DNA of 62,356 bases. Origin: Chara braunii. Lineage: Eukaryota > Streptophyta > Charophyceae > Charales > Characeae. The first letter of the stretch is position 1; every line of letters starts with the position of its first letter. Below are positions 22,747-34,559 of this stretch, in pieces. Location of the stretch: contig BFEA01000301.1 in assembly GCA_003427395.1 (NCBI GenBank), forward strand, positions 1,312,579 to 1,374,934, written 5' to 3'. The notes under the pieces were generated by a model that saw only the letters and a program-made list of their open reading frames with translations, did no database searches and was not told the DNA's origin. The position numbers and the translations under genes were made by a program.

Positions 22747-22783
<37 letters not shown>
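22747..22783. repeat. (CA)n microsatellite
   Basis: A T-run, short CT run and then CA repeats, following the left direct-repeat copy. The right copy is followed by CT repeats instead (25,695-25,735). Confidence 0.9.
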
Positions 22784-22786
<3 letters not shown>

Positions 22787-23223
22787 GAGGGGGAGGGTGT
22801 GCTTCTTTTGGGCAACGTACAAGCAGGGTCAGTTTGAGACTTGCTTTGATCCGACCGTCATGTAGTGGCATGCAACGGTTCGTCCACCATGGTCGAATAT
22901 TGTTCGGTGTTTATTGATTACCTCGTCCGTAATCTCGAAAGTCGTTGTCACTTCGAGCGACCCAGAACTCAGCAGCAGCCAGACCGAGATATGTTGCTGA
23001 AACTAGGAAAGAAGAAATAGTCTTCGTGGAATTACTTGTTTTGCAATGCTCCTGATAATCAAACCAAGACAAATTATGTTGCGCGAAAAGGCATCGCTCT
23101 CCAACACCTCTAGCGATACAATGACGCCAAAATTTGTGTTGTGGAGATATTTTTGGCACGTTGCAAAGACTTGGGGTTTGAGAGAAAAATGACCATATCG
23201 ACGCAAGGATTTATAATGAAGCG

Positions 23224-25132
23224 TTGGAAACCGAATACCGTTTCGATATCATGAACTGTAAGGAGGATACAGAGGATGACGAGATTGCCCTGCCGCTGCT
23301 TGATGCAAGGCATGATGCGGCCGACGAGGACATGCGTATCGGGTCCTTGTCGAGGGGGGAGCCGGTGGTGGGTGAAGCCGGGGAAGCGACAATGGCAAGT
23401 TGCATGACCGGGCGAGCACATACATCATCCGTCGGAGATGCTACTAAGGCAAGCACTTGAAAATGGGAAGACAAGTGTGGCGCCCTAGGGTTTCCAACGC
23501 TAATGAGGCAGATGTTCGAACACGTGATGGAAATGGCAACAGATAACTTGAAGTAAGTGAATCGTCGCCATGACGTCGCGGAACCCAGGGAGGATGATAT
23601 GGATCTGGAGGACAATCCATTATTCTGCATGCCAGACGACGAAGACAAAGATTTAACTCTTCGAGATGAAATTGAAAGTCACATGCAGGCGAGCACAAGA
23701 GGACCTCACTNTTTGGACACCAAGTATGCAGAGGATGAGGTTTACNAATGGGGTCATCACATCATATGGCATCCGGGTCTGTTCGAGCCATGTGTGGTTA
23801 ATGGCAAATGACACATGGTTGTCTAAGTGGGAGGGAAGTGGATATTCAAAAAAAGACTTAACAGGAATACGTTCCTTGACACTTCAAAGGAGCAGTTGTT
23901 GATGCGCATGCTCCAGACAAAAAAGGGTGCAGGAGAGCAAGCAATCAACGAAAAGGTTAACTCCCTATTCGAAGCATTACTGGAAAACAATCTTCTGGAG
24001 TATTGCGTTGCTTTCTATGAAAGAAAAACAGGCCCTTCACGAGGACAAATCAGATGGACAATATAGTGTTGTGAAACGGAACATCTATACGACAATGACA
24101 CACATGACAAATTGGTGGGGTGCAGTCAAGCCATGAAAGAGAATATGAGACGGAATAAGAATTTTGATGGGACAAGTCAAAAAGTTGTTAAGGAGGGTGT
24201 TGCTGAAAAGAAAGGGCATAAGAGAAAGGGCGACGAACACAAATAAGAGACAACTCAGAAGGCATCACTTGATGATCTGCGAAAATTGTTCATTTCTGAG
24301 GGTGTTAGTGTGGTGGTAGGGGCAAAGGCAGCGAAACGAGAATGTGGCGGAGAAGGTATGGAAAACACCAAGGAACAGGGGAAAAAGGAAGCCACAACCG
24401 ACGAGGAGGTGTATCTTCTTGTAAAGCATCAGGGAGTGTCACAACTGAAGGTGGTATAGATAACAACAGTGGCAACATGCGCAAATGATGATATGTATTG
24501 CCATGGGAATGCAACATTGGTCCACAATGAAATACGTACGGGTGACACCTCATCAGAGCGGGCGCCCAAGAGTTTGAAAGACACAAAAACCGTCTGTTTA
24601 CAAAGGCATGTCGTCACATGGAGGATGCAGTGGCTTGGAGCACGATGCAGGGGATGCAACAGTATTCGAAAAAGTGAGTCTACAGAAAACTGTCGAACCT
24701 ATTGTAGACGATGAGAGTAAGCTTCCGCACATGGAATGCACTGGTTACGGCTCGCGGATAACCCCAGACAGAACGGAGATCAAAGATGGTGGTGCTCAAG
24801 AGGGAGTTTATATAGCACATAACGTTAAAGAAGTTGTGGCGGATGCGAAACTCCAAAAGAACATGGATATGTACAACGAGGATGGATTGAGAAATTAAGC
24901 TTTCTGTCGTAACTGATCCGACAACAACGACGAGAATGTGATCGACTTGACCGAGCAATCAGGTGAGAACGAGGGAAAGTCACACGGTGAAGGAAGAACG
25001 TTGTCATCGGCGGAGCCAAAACGAATGGAGCGTGCTTTGCATGATGGGAGTGAGGGAAGGTGCGGTCCGAAGAGGGAAGGAGGAAAGGGAAAAAAGGAAT
25101 GCGGTGCGACGTTCAAAGAGAGGCAGGGATAA
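23224..25132 (+). pseudogene. Decayed transposon-like protein with SUMO-interacting-like motif
   Basis: No family recognised. One frame is open from 23,224 with in-frame stops at 23,458 (TGA) and near 23,545 (TAA), and continues past 23,811. A second register carries 24,608-25,132, with a TAA at about 24,896 and a TGA shortly after. The text is hydrophilic and charge-rich, as in the linker regions of transposon proteins. ENVIDLTEQ (VIDLT at 24,938-24,952) matches the classic SUMO-interacting motif: a hydrophobic VIDL core in an acidic setting. A Ulp1 protease pseudogene lies 760 bp downstream on the same strand, so the two may once have been one polyprotein or transposon. Several in-frame stops and two Ns (23,711; 23,746) argue against a live gene. 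Confidence 0.4.
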
Positions 25133-25146
25133 GAACGCCCCATCCC

Positions 25147-25680
25147 GCTCATGTGTGTGCGTATGTATATGTATTGTCGTAATGTCTGTGTGTATGCGTG
25201 TGTACGTGCGTGTGTGTGTATGTATGTGTTTTTGTGTGTGTGTGTATGTGTGTGTGCAGATGGTGTGTGCATGCAAACGAGTTTTAATATGACGGATTGG
25301 TGAATAATGGCGCAATGATTGTTGTATTTCAATAGCTGCAAGAGAGAATGGTGTCAAGATAGGACCCTAAGCAAATAAACCGGGATTATGTAAATGAGGG
25401 TGATAGAGTGCGAATACACGGAAACCTTAAGTTCCAATTTTCCCTTTTGTACATTTGCATGTGTGTGTGTGTGTGTATCAGAATGAATATCAGTAGAAGG
25501 GTATACTGGAGGTTCCATTGTCAGTGCTAAATGAAATACTTGCAGTTTTTTTTGTCAATCGATGATGTCGATCGACATAAAATGTCAAAAGTTGTTTAAT
25601 ATTTCATTCAATTTTGTTGTGAGTGTTGAGGAGGAAGAATGGCAATTCATTAATTCTGCATTATTCTAATGGAAAAAAGA
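25147..25680 (+). repeat. ~530-bp diverged direct repeat, right copy
   Basis: Partner of 22,180-22,705. It carries an extra ~25 bp (GGACCCTAAGCAAATAAACCG region, about 25,362) and is poorer in C and G at the differing sites. A CT microsatellite follows at 25,695. Confidence 0.65.
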
Positions 25681-25692
25681 TAGTGGCGAAAA

Positions 25693-25694
<2 letters not shown>

Positions 25695-25735
<41 letters not shown>
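25695..25735. repeat. (CT)n microsatellite
   Basis: Uninterrupted CT run between the right direct repeat and the Ulp1 pseudogene. Confidence 0.95.
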
Positions 25736-25740
<5 letters not shown>

Positions 25741-25890
25741 AACGTATGCGAGTGTGCCAATGTCACCTCTCTATCTGAGGACAAAAGATTTTGTGCAACA
25801 TACAAGGAGAGAGTATTCGACAAACACAGTTTGAACATATGCATAGGAATGGATGTACTGCAAGCAAACATTGACAACTAACACTTCAAA

Positions 25891-26658
25891 TTGTTGTTTG
25901 TTGATTTAGTTAATCAGTGCGATGAAGGTGAATGCAGCTGTGTACTTGGATGGACTATTTACTTAGCAACGAACGCCCTCAATGAGACTGAAGAAGAAGC
26001 ATTACGTCATATGAGTATAGAGCTGAATAATACGAAAACATTGACAAACACGAGAAATGAAGCGACGAGAGAGAACAAGTGGTTGAATGACAACATTGTG
26101 AATTGCTACATGAAAATGATTATGCATGACAACAATTGAAGAATATTTCATCTCGAATGTGACACTCCGTTTGATAAGTTAAGTATATGTAGCACATATA
26201 TGATCCCGGTCGCAGTTGCATATAACTCATACTTTTGCGCTAAACTTCTAGGCAAGAAAATGGATTACAACAAAGTTGCTAGGTGGTTTCGGGATGTCAT
26301 CATAGCAAACACGGAGTTGATTCTGACTTCATATCATGATACAAAAAAGAAACATTGAACACTTGTTGTAGTCGATCGTCAACGAAATATGATAGAGTAT
26401 TACGATTCAATGGATACAAACTACATGTTAGTTAAGCAGGTGATATGCCACTTCGCACGATTCTTGTTTAAGCGCTCGACGCACCAAGGTCGGACAGTAG
26501 ACATATCATGCTTCGAACACACTTGGTAACTGAAGGACATTGTGAAACAAGAGGATCTGAGTCGGTGCAGAGTGTTTATGCTCACTTATGAAATTTGTTT
26601 TGGCGAGAGACAAGGTTCCATCATTCGATTTCTCAATGTACGATATCCAAAGCTTTAA
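25891..26658 (+). pseudogene. Ulp1/SENP-like cysteine protease (C48), transposon-associated, decayed
   Basis: C48 proteases cleave SUMO or ubiquitin-like tags. Plant Mutator-like and CACTA elements often carry such a domain. One reading frame holds the signatures in order: KWLNDNIVNCYMKMI (Trp at 26,080), the catalytic His (26,353), LVVVDRQRNMIEYYDSMD with the catalytic Asp (26,404), and QEDLSRCRVFML with the catalytic Cys (26,566). Three in-frame stops interrupt it: TGA 26,137, TGA 26,356 and TAA 26,527. The TGA at 26,356 stands exactly where the family has the invariant Trp of the His-Trp pair, a TGG-to-TGA change. The oxyanion-side DCG of the family reads RCR here. There are no frameshifts. 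The final TAA is at 26,656. The domain is complete in length but inactive. Confidence 0.8.
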
Positions 26659-28529
26659 ACGAGGAATTGTCATAGACTCAATAGCCTTGTGATTCACAAA
26701 TTGAAATTTTTATAATTTTGTTTTTTTTTGTATTGTCGATAAATGATAGCAGTAATGTGATTTGGACAGGATGGTAACATTTATGACATATGTCATATGT
26801 CACATGTACGACCAGTCGTGCCCTCATATTGACTCCAAACTTCCTCCGAATTGCACATGACAAAATGCAGCACCAAGTATACCGCTACCTCTTCTCCGTG
26901 CAGCTTCTTATGCATGCATAAAGCTGCACAAATTTCTCGAAATCCCAAGATAGCAAAGTAACTTTTGTTGATGGATCGGTGAGAAAGGTCCGGAGGGTAG
27001 GTTTAAGGCAGTACAGTGCAGAGCAAAAAAAAAAAATGGATCGGAAAAATAGGGTCACACCATGGACCAGCCATGCACAATTTTTTTTCAAAGTCCCAAC
27101 CCGAAAAGTCGTTTCCACTGTTGCCCCCCCAAAGCAATGTTTCACTATTTTCCATTATCCATTAGCAAGCTACCATCTTCACAGTGCACAGTCAAATTTT
27201 TCTTGCTCTTTTGACAAACCTGGGAAAGAAGGTAAAATAAACTAGCCGATCTATCTCCCCCCACGGTCAAGAAACAAAGATGTATATGATCCTTACTCCT
27301 ATCTTCTTTCACCCTATTGCCAACAGTTTCTTGCCGCACTTTCCTTTTGGTCCGCTCTCGTTTGCCAGGTCGACACCTCCTATTTCGACTTGGTCTATCC
27401 CAACAATTAAGAAAGGGGTCGGTCCGACGAATGATAATTTTTTCCAAGCTCAACATGTTGCTTTCCTCACAACGAAATAATGAAAGTGCCACATAATTAC
27501 CCGGACCACATCGCCTCAGCTAATTATGACGCTTATAGTTTCTCTCCCTCATTTCGACAACCCCAATGCTACACGCACGATACACATGTTCACTCCATCG
27601 AACATCTAATGACCGACTCCTCGGTCCTGCCTACACATGTTTTTGCCATGAGGAAATCAATGTATAAACCAATAGCCCGTAACTGACATTTCGTTAAAAT
27701 TGACATGTTTTATTATTTTCACGAAATTGAACTTCGTTAATTTGCACTACGATTTTGTGTGGAAAAGCGTGACTTCCTTCTCTATAGTGATGGCTACCAT
27801 NACATGGTCTCGGTCTATCACATCTCATCAGAGGTCTATCATATATCATGTGGTGTATATCATGTACCATACACCACAAAAATAATATGGTATATCCTTT
27901 ACCGTAAGAGGTCATCATACACCATACATCATCATATGTTACGCCTCTTATCACACAGTACTACACTTATGCTTATCATATGCTATCTATGATAGGGATT
28001 CTATCGCGAGGTATGTCGTTCTTTGAGAATTTGCATGTACGATATTGCGTTGTTACCATACATATCCCTCGAATACACCCACCCCACAATCTTTATATGA
28101 TGTCCCCACTTCACCACTAAAGAATGGATTGCATGTGATACATATGCCACTGTCTTTTACACTCAATATTCTTGCGTGACCCATNTCAACCGCGAACCCC
28201 GCCCCCCCCCNCGTTGTGAGATCATTGTGTTGTAAGATTGTGGGGACCTTNGCTCTTCCGGATGCANCGAAGGATATAGTTAGTAGGAGGATGACGNTAG
28301 TATGGTTCAAAAATAANAATATTGTCGATATCTTGTTCAATTTTTTAATAGTCGATAGGTAGGATGAGCAAGTGTGTTGTTGTGATGTAGTTGACATGTT
28401 TTTTCCTCGTTTGAATGAGCACATCTGCTTTCGTCCGCTCTCTGTGGATTCCATTCCCGCCTTCCTGAACAATTCTCGCAACGTCCCCTGTCCTTCCCGG
28501 GCTGCCAAACATGGTCTGGTTCACCATTT
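26659..28529. other. No gene seen; AT-rich with short palindromes
   Basis: 27,800-27,960 is a cluster of ATCAT/ATGGTGTAT-type short inverted repeats. 28,370-28,529 has a plausible-looking frame (FFPRLNEHICFRPLSVDSIP) cut off by the first LTR, but no domain is recognised. Seven single Ns lie between 27,801 and 28,317. Confidence 0.45.
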
Positions 28530-29578
28530 TGTGAGGAATGAGCCCTTTAGAAGGGGTCTTGCCATGATGTACATGTTTTGGGTTAAGGCCCCAGCAAGCC
28601 TCGTGCCCGCCCTAAGTGAAGGTGGACCAGCAAATCAACAATAACCCTCTGTGCATACATTTCACGAAGTGGGGTCCTTACAGTTGTAGCACGCCAGTTG
28701 GTTGGAGTGCACCGAGTTTCGGATCTCAGCAAATGCTGAAATGCCCAGGGCCTCTGAGTTAGTTAGGCCCTGGGCTCCTGAACGTGAGGCCGACAATGCA
28801 CACTGGGTATAGAGGCCGAAAATGCAAAGGGAAACCGGCCCACTGGCTGAATCTGGCCGCAGGCCTTGACGAGAGAGGCACAACTGCATCTCCCGGGCCC
28901 CAACTGTAATGGGCCTGGGTTTAGCCACTGGGGCCCTGTCGCAGGCTGAAGGGAGGCCGCCCACACGAAGCATTGGCATATAGGCAAGCAGAGCGAGTGG
29001 GCGAGGATCTTGGCCATTGCGGGCAATGTCGGCACGCTGTGCAAATGCGAGCTGCTGGCTGTTGCGCTGCGTTAAGAGGTAGTGCAAGGCAGGCATGCGC
29101 TAGGCGGTAGCACGCTGCCTGTGCACTGGGTGCTTGGCGGCCATAACCAGGCTGCAGAGGGCGTAGAGGGGTGAAGGGCGAAGGTGGTTCTTCGGAGGTG
29201 AAGGGCGTTGTGTAGGTAACAGGGAAGAGTGTGGGTGAAGAGGACACGTACCTGGTGGAGGTGGAGGTCGACATTGGTGTTAACATCATCACTCGCTGGT
29301 AGTCAAGTTGTCTGGTTGCGTTAATGGTTGTAGTTGTAGGTATTAGCTGTAGAGTAGATAGGGTGCCTGACGCCACTCATGAGAGAGAGCTACATAAGGT
29401 TATGCTGTTGGTGTTGCCCTGTAGGGCATGGACATTGACTCACGATTCTTCTGTATCATTCTCAATTGGATGGTTTCTCGGTTCCATTGTACTATCTGCT
29501 TTGGCTTTGACTACTTGGACTTCAGTGTGATTTTGCATTCTGGATTTCTGTGCTTCGTCCATATTGATGTTCCTTGCA
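28530..29578 (+). repeat. gypsy-1-type LTR, 1,049 bp, first copy
   Basis: Starts TGTGAGGAATGAGCCC and ends CCTTGCA; TG...CA ends are typical of LTRs. It is followed 3 bp later by a primer-binding site. The start is confirmed by the 3' LTR at 37,665, and the length by the split 3' LTR. The left flank CATTT does not match the sequence after the 3' LTR end (49,376: ATATC), so this copy may belong to another insertion. Minus-strand open frames inside it are shadows. Confidence 0.85.
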
Positions 29579-29581
29579 ATT

Positions 29582-29593
29582 TGGTATCGGAGC
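29582..29593 (+). other. Primer-binding site, initiator tRNA-Met type
   Basis: TGGTATCGGAGC differs by one base from the common plant PBS TGGTATCAGAGC, which pairs with the 3' end of initiator tRNA-Met to prime minus-strand cDNA synthesis. Confidence 0.75.
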
Positions 29594-29704
29594 TGGTTTG
29601 ATCGCCACTTACCTTTGGCACGCTGGCATTATACAGACTTGGTGCGTTGACGATTCTTCTTCGCAGTGGGTACTTGTGACCATGGTTGTCACGCGGGGAT
29701 ACCC

Positions 29705-29705
29705 N
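29705..29705. other. Single-N contig junction between two LTR copies
   Basis: Left of the N the sequence is in the untranslated leader after the first LTR. Right of it the sequence restarts at LTR position 20. The next 1,030 bp repeat the first LTR essentially exactly. Confidence 0.85.
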
Positions 29706-30735
29706 AGAAGGGGTCTTGCCATGATGTACATGTTTTGGGTTAAGGCCCCAGCAAGCCTCGTGCCCGCCCTAAGTGAAGGTGGACCAGCAAATCAACAATA
29801 ACCCTCTGTGCATACATTTCACGAAGTGGGGTCCTTACAGTTGTAGCACGCCAGTTGGTTGGAGTGCACCGAGTTTCGGATCTCAGCAAATGCTGAAATG
29901 CCCAGGGCCTCTGAGTTAGTTAGGCCCTGGGCTCCTGAACGTGAGGCCGACAATGCACACTGGGTATAGAGGCCGAAAATGCAAAGGGAAACCGGCCCAC
30001 TGGCTGAATCTGGCCGCAGGCCTTGACGAGAGAGGCACAACTGCATCTCCCGGGCCCCAACTGTAATGGGCCTGGGTTTAGCCACTGGGGCCCTGTCGCA
30101 GGCTGAAGGGAGGCCGCCCACACGAAGCATTGGCATATAGGCAAGCAGAGCGAGTGGGCGAGGATCTTGGCCATTGCGGGCAATGTCGGCACGCTGTGCA
30201 AATGCGAGCTGCTGGCTGTTGCGCTGCGTTAAGAGGTAGTGCAAGGCAGGCATGCGCTAGGCGGTAGCACGCTGCCTGTGCACTGGGTGCTTGGCGGCCA
30301 TAACCAGGCTGCAGAGGGCGTAGAGGGGTGAAGGGCGAAGGTGGTTCTTCGGAGGTGAAGGGCGTTGTGTAGGTAACAGGGAAGAGTGTGGGTGAAGAGG
30401 ACACGTACCTGGTGGAGGTGGAGGTCGACATTGGTGTTAACATCATCACTCGCTGGTAGTCAAGTTGTCTGGTTGCGTTAATGGTTGTAGTTGTAGGTAT
30501 TAGCTGTAGAGTAGATAGGGTGCCTGACGCCACTCATGAGAGAGAGCTACATAAGGTTATGCTGTTGGTGTTGCCCTGTAGGGCATGGACATTGACTCAC
30601 GATTCTTCTGTATCATTCTCAATTGGATGGTTTCTCGGTTCCATTGTACTATCTGCTTTGGCTTTGACTACTTGGACTTCAGTGTGATTTTGCATTCTGG
30701 ATTTCTGTGCTTCGTCCATATTGATGTTCCTTGCA
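29706..30735 (+). repeat. gypsy-1 5' LTR (first 19 bp missing at the N)
   Basis: Offset from the first LTR by 1,157 bp and, as far as I can see, identical to it. The next ~110 bp of leader carry at least four differences and then diverge completely after ACTTGTGAC. This LTR is directly continuous with the gypsy-1 internal region. Confidence 0.85.
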
Positions 30736-30738
30736 ATT

Positions 30739-30750
30739 TGGTATCGGAGC
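30739..30750 (+). other. Primer-binding site of gypsy-1
   Basis: Same TGGTATCGGAGC, 3 bp after the LTR end. Confidence 0.75.
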
Positions 30751-32115
30751 GGGTTTGATCGCCACTTACCTTTGGCAAGCTGGCATTATATAGACTTGGT
30801 GCGTTGACGATGCTTCTTCGCAGTGGGTACTTGTGACGTCAAGCTACACTAGGTGCACGCTCTGGGTAGAGAGGGGAGCACCGGAAGGCTACAGACGACA
30901 TTATTAGTCGTGGTGACATGCGGAATGAATGATTCGTGATGAGAGCATGCTGATGATGCATTCGGCTGAGGTGGCACTACATTGCGTTGTGGGTGGTATC
31001 GAGGTCATGACCGGTCATCAAATGCACATTCAGCTCAATTGGTGAGAAATCTGTGGTTGGGGGCGGCTATCTCCAGGTACGTTGTTCCCTTACCTTATCT
31101 ACCCTCTCAATCTGTTCTTACCGTGAGGAAGTGAGTCCAACTTGAGAGTCCTCTCTTTTGGTGAGGTGCCGGGAGCGCACTACCTTGCGAGACGACAATC
31201 TTCCCAGAAGCATACTGGAAGGAGAAAGGGCGGTGGCTCTGAAGGGCTCTGGTCGAAGCACTGGGTCACGGTCACCATGCCAACCCAATGGGAGTAGGTC
31301 ACGCATGCGATGGCTGCTGTCCATTAAGGCACTTTGCTGTACCAAATAGAAGTCCTGTCGGGTGTGCCAGCCCATGACAGACGCATACCAGACCGTCTAT
31401 AAATATTTCTGGTTGGGTGTTCATCGTGAATGTGGTTGTGATCGTCGTCCTGACTGCGACGTTAAATAATTCCTGAAGAGATGGGGGCGCTCTATAAATT
31501 CCTCCTGATCAGCCAGATCACATGGACGGTAAGGCTTGTTGCCATACGAGGGTAAAGAAGAATGGTTGGGCTGGCTTGCTCGGTAACGGACTTGGGCACA
31601 GGGGTGGGCCGATATACACACGAACACACTGCTCTGCTCAAAGATGTTGTTCCGTATGTTTGATTGAGGGGAAGGGTAGGTTCCAATTGGTGCTCAACTG
31701 TATACACAACAATACCCATCAATCATACATATGCGACATTGTCTTTTTGTAACTTTGATTAGTTGGTTGACGGACTGCTAACCTCACAGACAGATTAGTG
31801 TAGGACTGTTGTATGCTGCCATAGCCAGTTCTAACTAATGTTGTTGTAAGTGAACCAATCAGGGAGCATCTAGACTATGTAGACAATCTGTGTGAATGTT
31901 ATAGACATGCCACGTGATTCGGTATAGTAGGGAAATCGCCGGACACAACTATTTATAGAAAATTANGTACCGGTCAGATACATGATACGGTAGGATTCCA
32001 TTAGGGGATTCTAGTGTAGACACTATCTNTCTAACTAATCAGCGGTTCAGACGCCGCTGAGGATAGAGCTGACGAAAGGAGACTAACACGTGCACGTGCA
32101 TTAAGGGTACCGCAC
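30751..32115 (+). other. gypsy-1 untranslated leader
   Basis: About 1.35 kb between PBS and gag with no credible frame; short frames lack domains. The window's only long uninterrupted retroelement frame begins at its end. Confidence 0.6.
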
Positions 32116-33894
32116 GTGTTCCAGGCCTTGGAGCCAGGAGGAGAAAGACAGCTACGTAGAGCCCGTGCGCTAGCAGCGGGGATCGCAGCAGCAAACGCAG
32201 CAGCTAGAGAGCAGGCAACAACAGCCAGAGCAGCAGCAATGGCTAACGGCGCAAGCTCTGCTGCGTCATCATCTGCGTCCTCGTCAGGGACTAATAGGGG
32301 NCAGTTTGGAATGCCAACTAGTTCCACCAGTTCCTCGGGCACTTCCGGTTCCACAGGTTCTGGACAGTCTTCTAGTCAAATGGCGGGCTCGCAATTCAGC
32401 TCGTTGACCCCGCGTCAGTTGGAGCTCAAAGAGATCCAGCAGGTCGAGATGCTCCGCCATAAGTTAGAGAAGGACCTGAAAGATGCTACCGATAGAGAAA
32501 ATGCGATGAAAACTAGAGCAGTCAGGCTTGAATCTTTAGAGGCCGACAAGGCTGAATTAGAGGGCTTGGATGAGTTAGCATTGACTGACCCACTGATAGT
32601 ATTGAAGAAGAATATGTTGTCACTACACGCACACGTGGACAACAAATTAGACTTCATGCAGAGCACTCTAGACCAGATCCTCGATGCTTTGACAAGGCCA
32701 GGATTCCGGCCACCAGCACAATCGTCGTTGCCGTTATCGGCGATGTCAGGCCCCTTTCCGATTCAAGCTGGCACACAGCCAAGTGGCACATCTGCAGTAG
32801 CCGCACAGACTGTTGCATCTTCTTCTTCGGGTCCAGCGGTGGTTGCTACACCACCGCAACAACCTGTTCCTCCACGGGGACAGCAACAAGGTCAACGGTA
32901 TCCTAAAACCCCGATGAAACCGCCTCTTGCCTTCTCAGGCGAGAGAAAGGACGAAGAACTCAACACATGGTTGAGGACCGTCCCGGTTTGGGTGAAGGCA
33001 AAGAGGACCTTGCCTTAGGACGAAGTAGTAACTGCTGCATCTTACCTCGAGGGTAATGCAGCCAAATGGTTAGATGGTGTAGTTATCAAGGCCGGGTATG
33101 GAAGACGCACGGCGGACTGGGCTAAGTCCCTGACATTAGACGAGTTTATGGAGATGGTAGAAGCTTGATGGCATAACCCACAAGCGGCACAAAAGGCCAC
33201 TGGTGCCATTAACAAACTGGACCAACGTAAGTTCAGATCAGTTAGGGAGCTTACGACTACCATTGAGAGTCTGATCCTCGTCCCAGGTATCAACTACAGC
33301 GACCAGTTCCTGTTAACAACGTTTGTTAGATGTCTCCCTGAGAACATCAGGAACTTACTAGCCAGTGAGGCACGCACTGAGTACCACTCGTTTGAGACAT
33401 TGTCTAGGAAAGCCTTAGACTTAGAGGCCACGCTAGGCAATGCTCAACCCACCTAAGAAAATGACTCAAAGAAGAAGAAGAGTCCCTAGGAGTGGAAGAA
33501 GAAGGGGGCAAAGTTGATGATGGTGGAGTCCGATGAGACTCAAACTGAGATCGACGAGCTCTCTGACCTAGTGGACTATTCAGAGTATGACGGCGTGGAG
33601 GTAGCTGAGGGTGGCACCCTCGCCGCGGTAGTTAAGACTAAGGCGGCAGGCCGAGGGAAGGGCCAGCCTAGGGGTCAAGGGAAGGCCGCCTCCAATCAGA
33701 CCAAGCAGGCTGACTGGGTAAAGGCAGATCTTGATCAAGACGTGTAGCGTGACCGCCGAACGCGTGGTGCTTGTATCAACTGCGGGGAGCACGGACACTC
33801 GCAATACAAGTGTCAGAACGCTAAGTTTACGCAGAAGGTAGCTCCAAAGATGGGGGCAACCTACTCCCAGGCTTCTAGATCGGGAAACGTGTAG
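32116..33894 (+). pseudogene. gypsy-1 gag (capsid/nucleocapsid), decayed
   Basis: Forms the virus-like particle and binds the RNA. The N-terminal third is Ala/Ser/Gly-rich. A coiled-coil-like segment follows (EIQQVEMLRHKLEKDLKD, about 32,430). The capsid region contains YLEGNAAKWLDGV, a retrotransposon gag signature (about 33,043-33,080). Near the end is a CCHC zinc knuckle, CINCGEHGHSQYKC (33,772-33,813). In-frame stops at 33,016 TAG, 33,166 TGA, 33,454 TAA, 33,487 TAG and 33,745 TAG kill the copy without shifting the frame. TAG at 33,892 may be the natural gag end. The pol frame starts one base back, suggesting a -1 frameshift or separate translation. Confidence 0.8.
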
Positions 33895-33899
33895 GGTCA

Positions 33900-34517
33900 G
33901 TGAAAGTATTGGCTGCTTCGACTCAAGATGAAGTGGGATTGATACCCTCCCCACTTCATGATAAGGCCAAGGCTAATGACCCCTTAGTCACCCAGCAGAC
34001 ACAACTAGACCAAACTATGCTTTGTACGTCAGATGTATCTGAAGCCTTAGCAGACTTAGAGAGTGAGTGGTCAAACAAGGACCCTCGTGAGTCTTGGGTG
34101 GCGCTAAGGAAAGGTCCTTGAGGGGAACACTTCGTGGTGGAGGTCGATGTAGGAGGCCGCAAATGTGGTGCCTTCATAAACATAGGCTCCACACGAAATT
34201 CCATAAGTCGTGAGTGTTTGGAAAGGCTGCACCTACAGGACCAGGTACGGCACCTTAGTAGACCAGTAGCATCTACTTTGGCCAACAAGGAGCGCATGAT
34301 AGTAACAGACTACATCAAGGACGTAGTCTATACCTTCTCCTATGGAGGAGGTGAGCTTAACCATAAGATCTCGTTCTTGCTTAGTGACGACTTGCCATTT
34401 GAAATGTTGTTAGGCATGTACTACCTGGAAGTTGCTAAGCCCCAGTTCGGTTGGGATAAGAAGGTGCTCAAGCATAAGTTGCCCGATGGCCGAAGTTCAA
34501 GGCAAGTAGTATTATAG
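33900..34517 (+). pseudogene. gypsy-1 pol N-terminal part: aspartic protease
   Basis: The protease core reads GAFINIGSTRN (near 34,170-34,195) where active Ty3/gypsy proteases have an Asp in D-S/T-G. The catalytic codon is AAC (34,179-34,181), one G-to-A step from GAC. FEMLLGMYYLE (about 34,399) is the second conserved protease block. An in-frame TGA lies at 34,119 and a TAG at 34,515. The frame then shifts before RT. Confidence 0.75.
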
Positions 34518-34559
34518 ATACCTATGGTTGCTTGTGCGCATCCGCGTTCTACAACTACT

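Noticed and set aside
28662-30533. Long minus-strand open frames in the LTRs (for example 144 and 151 codons)
   Set aside because: They lie inside LTR sequence, recur identically with the LTR, and have no domain; shadows of composition.
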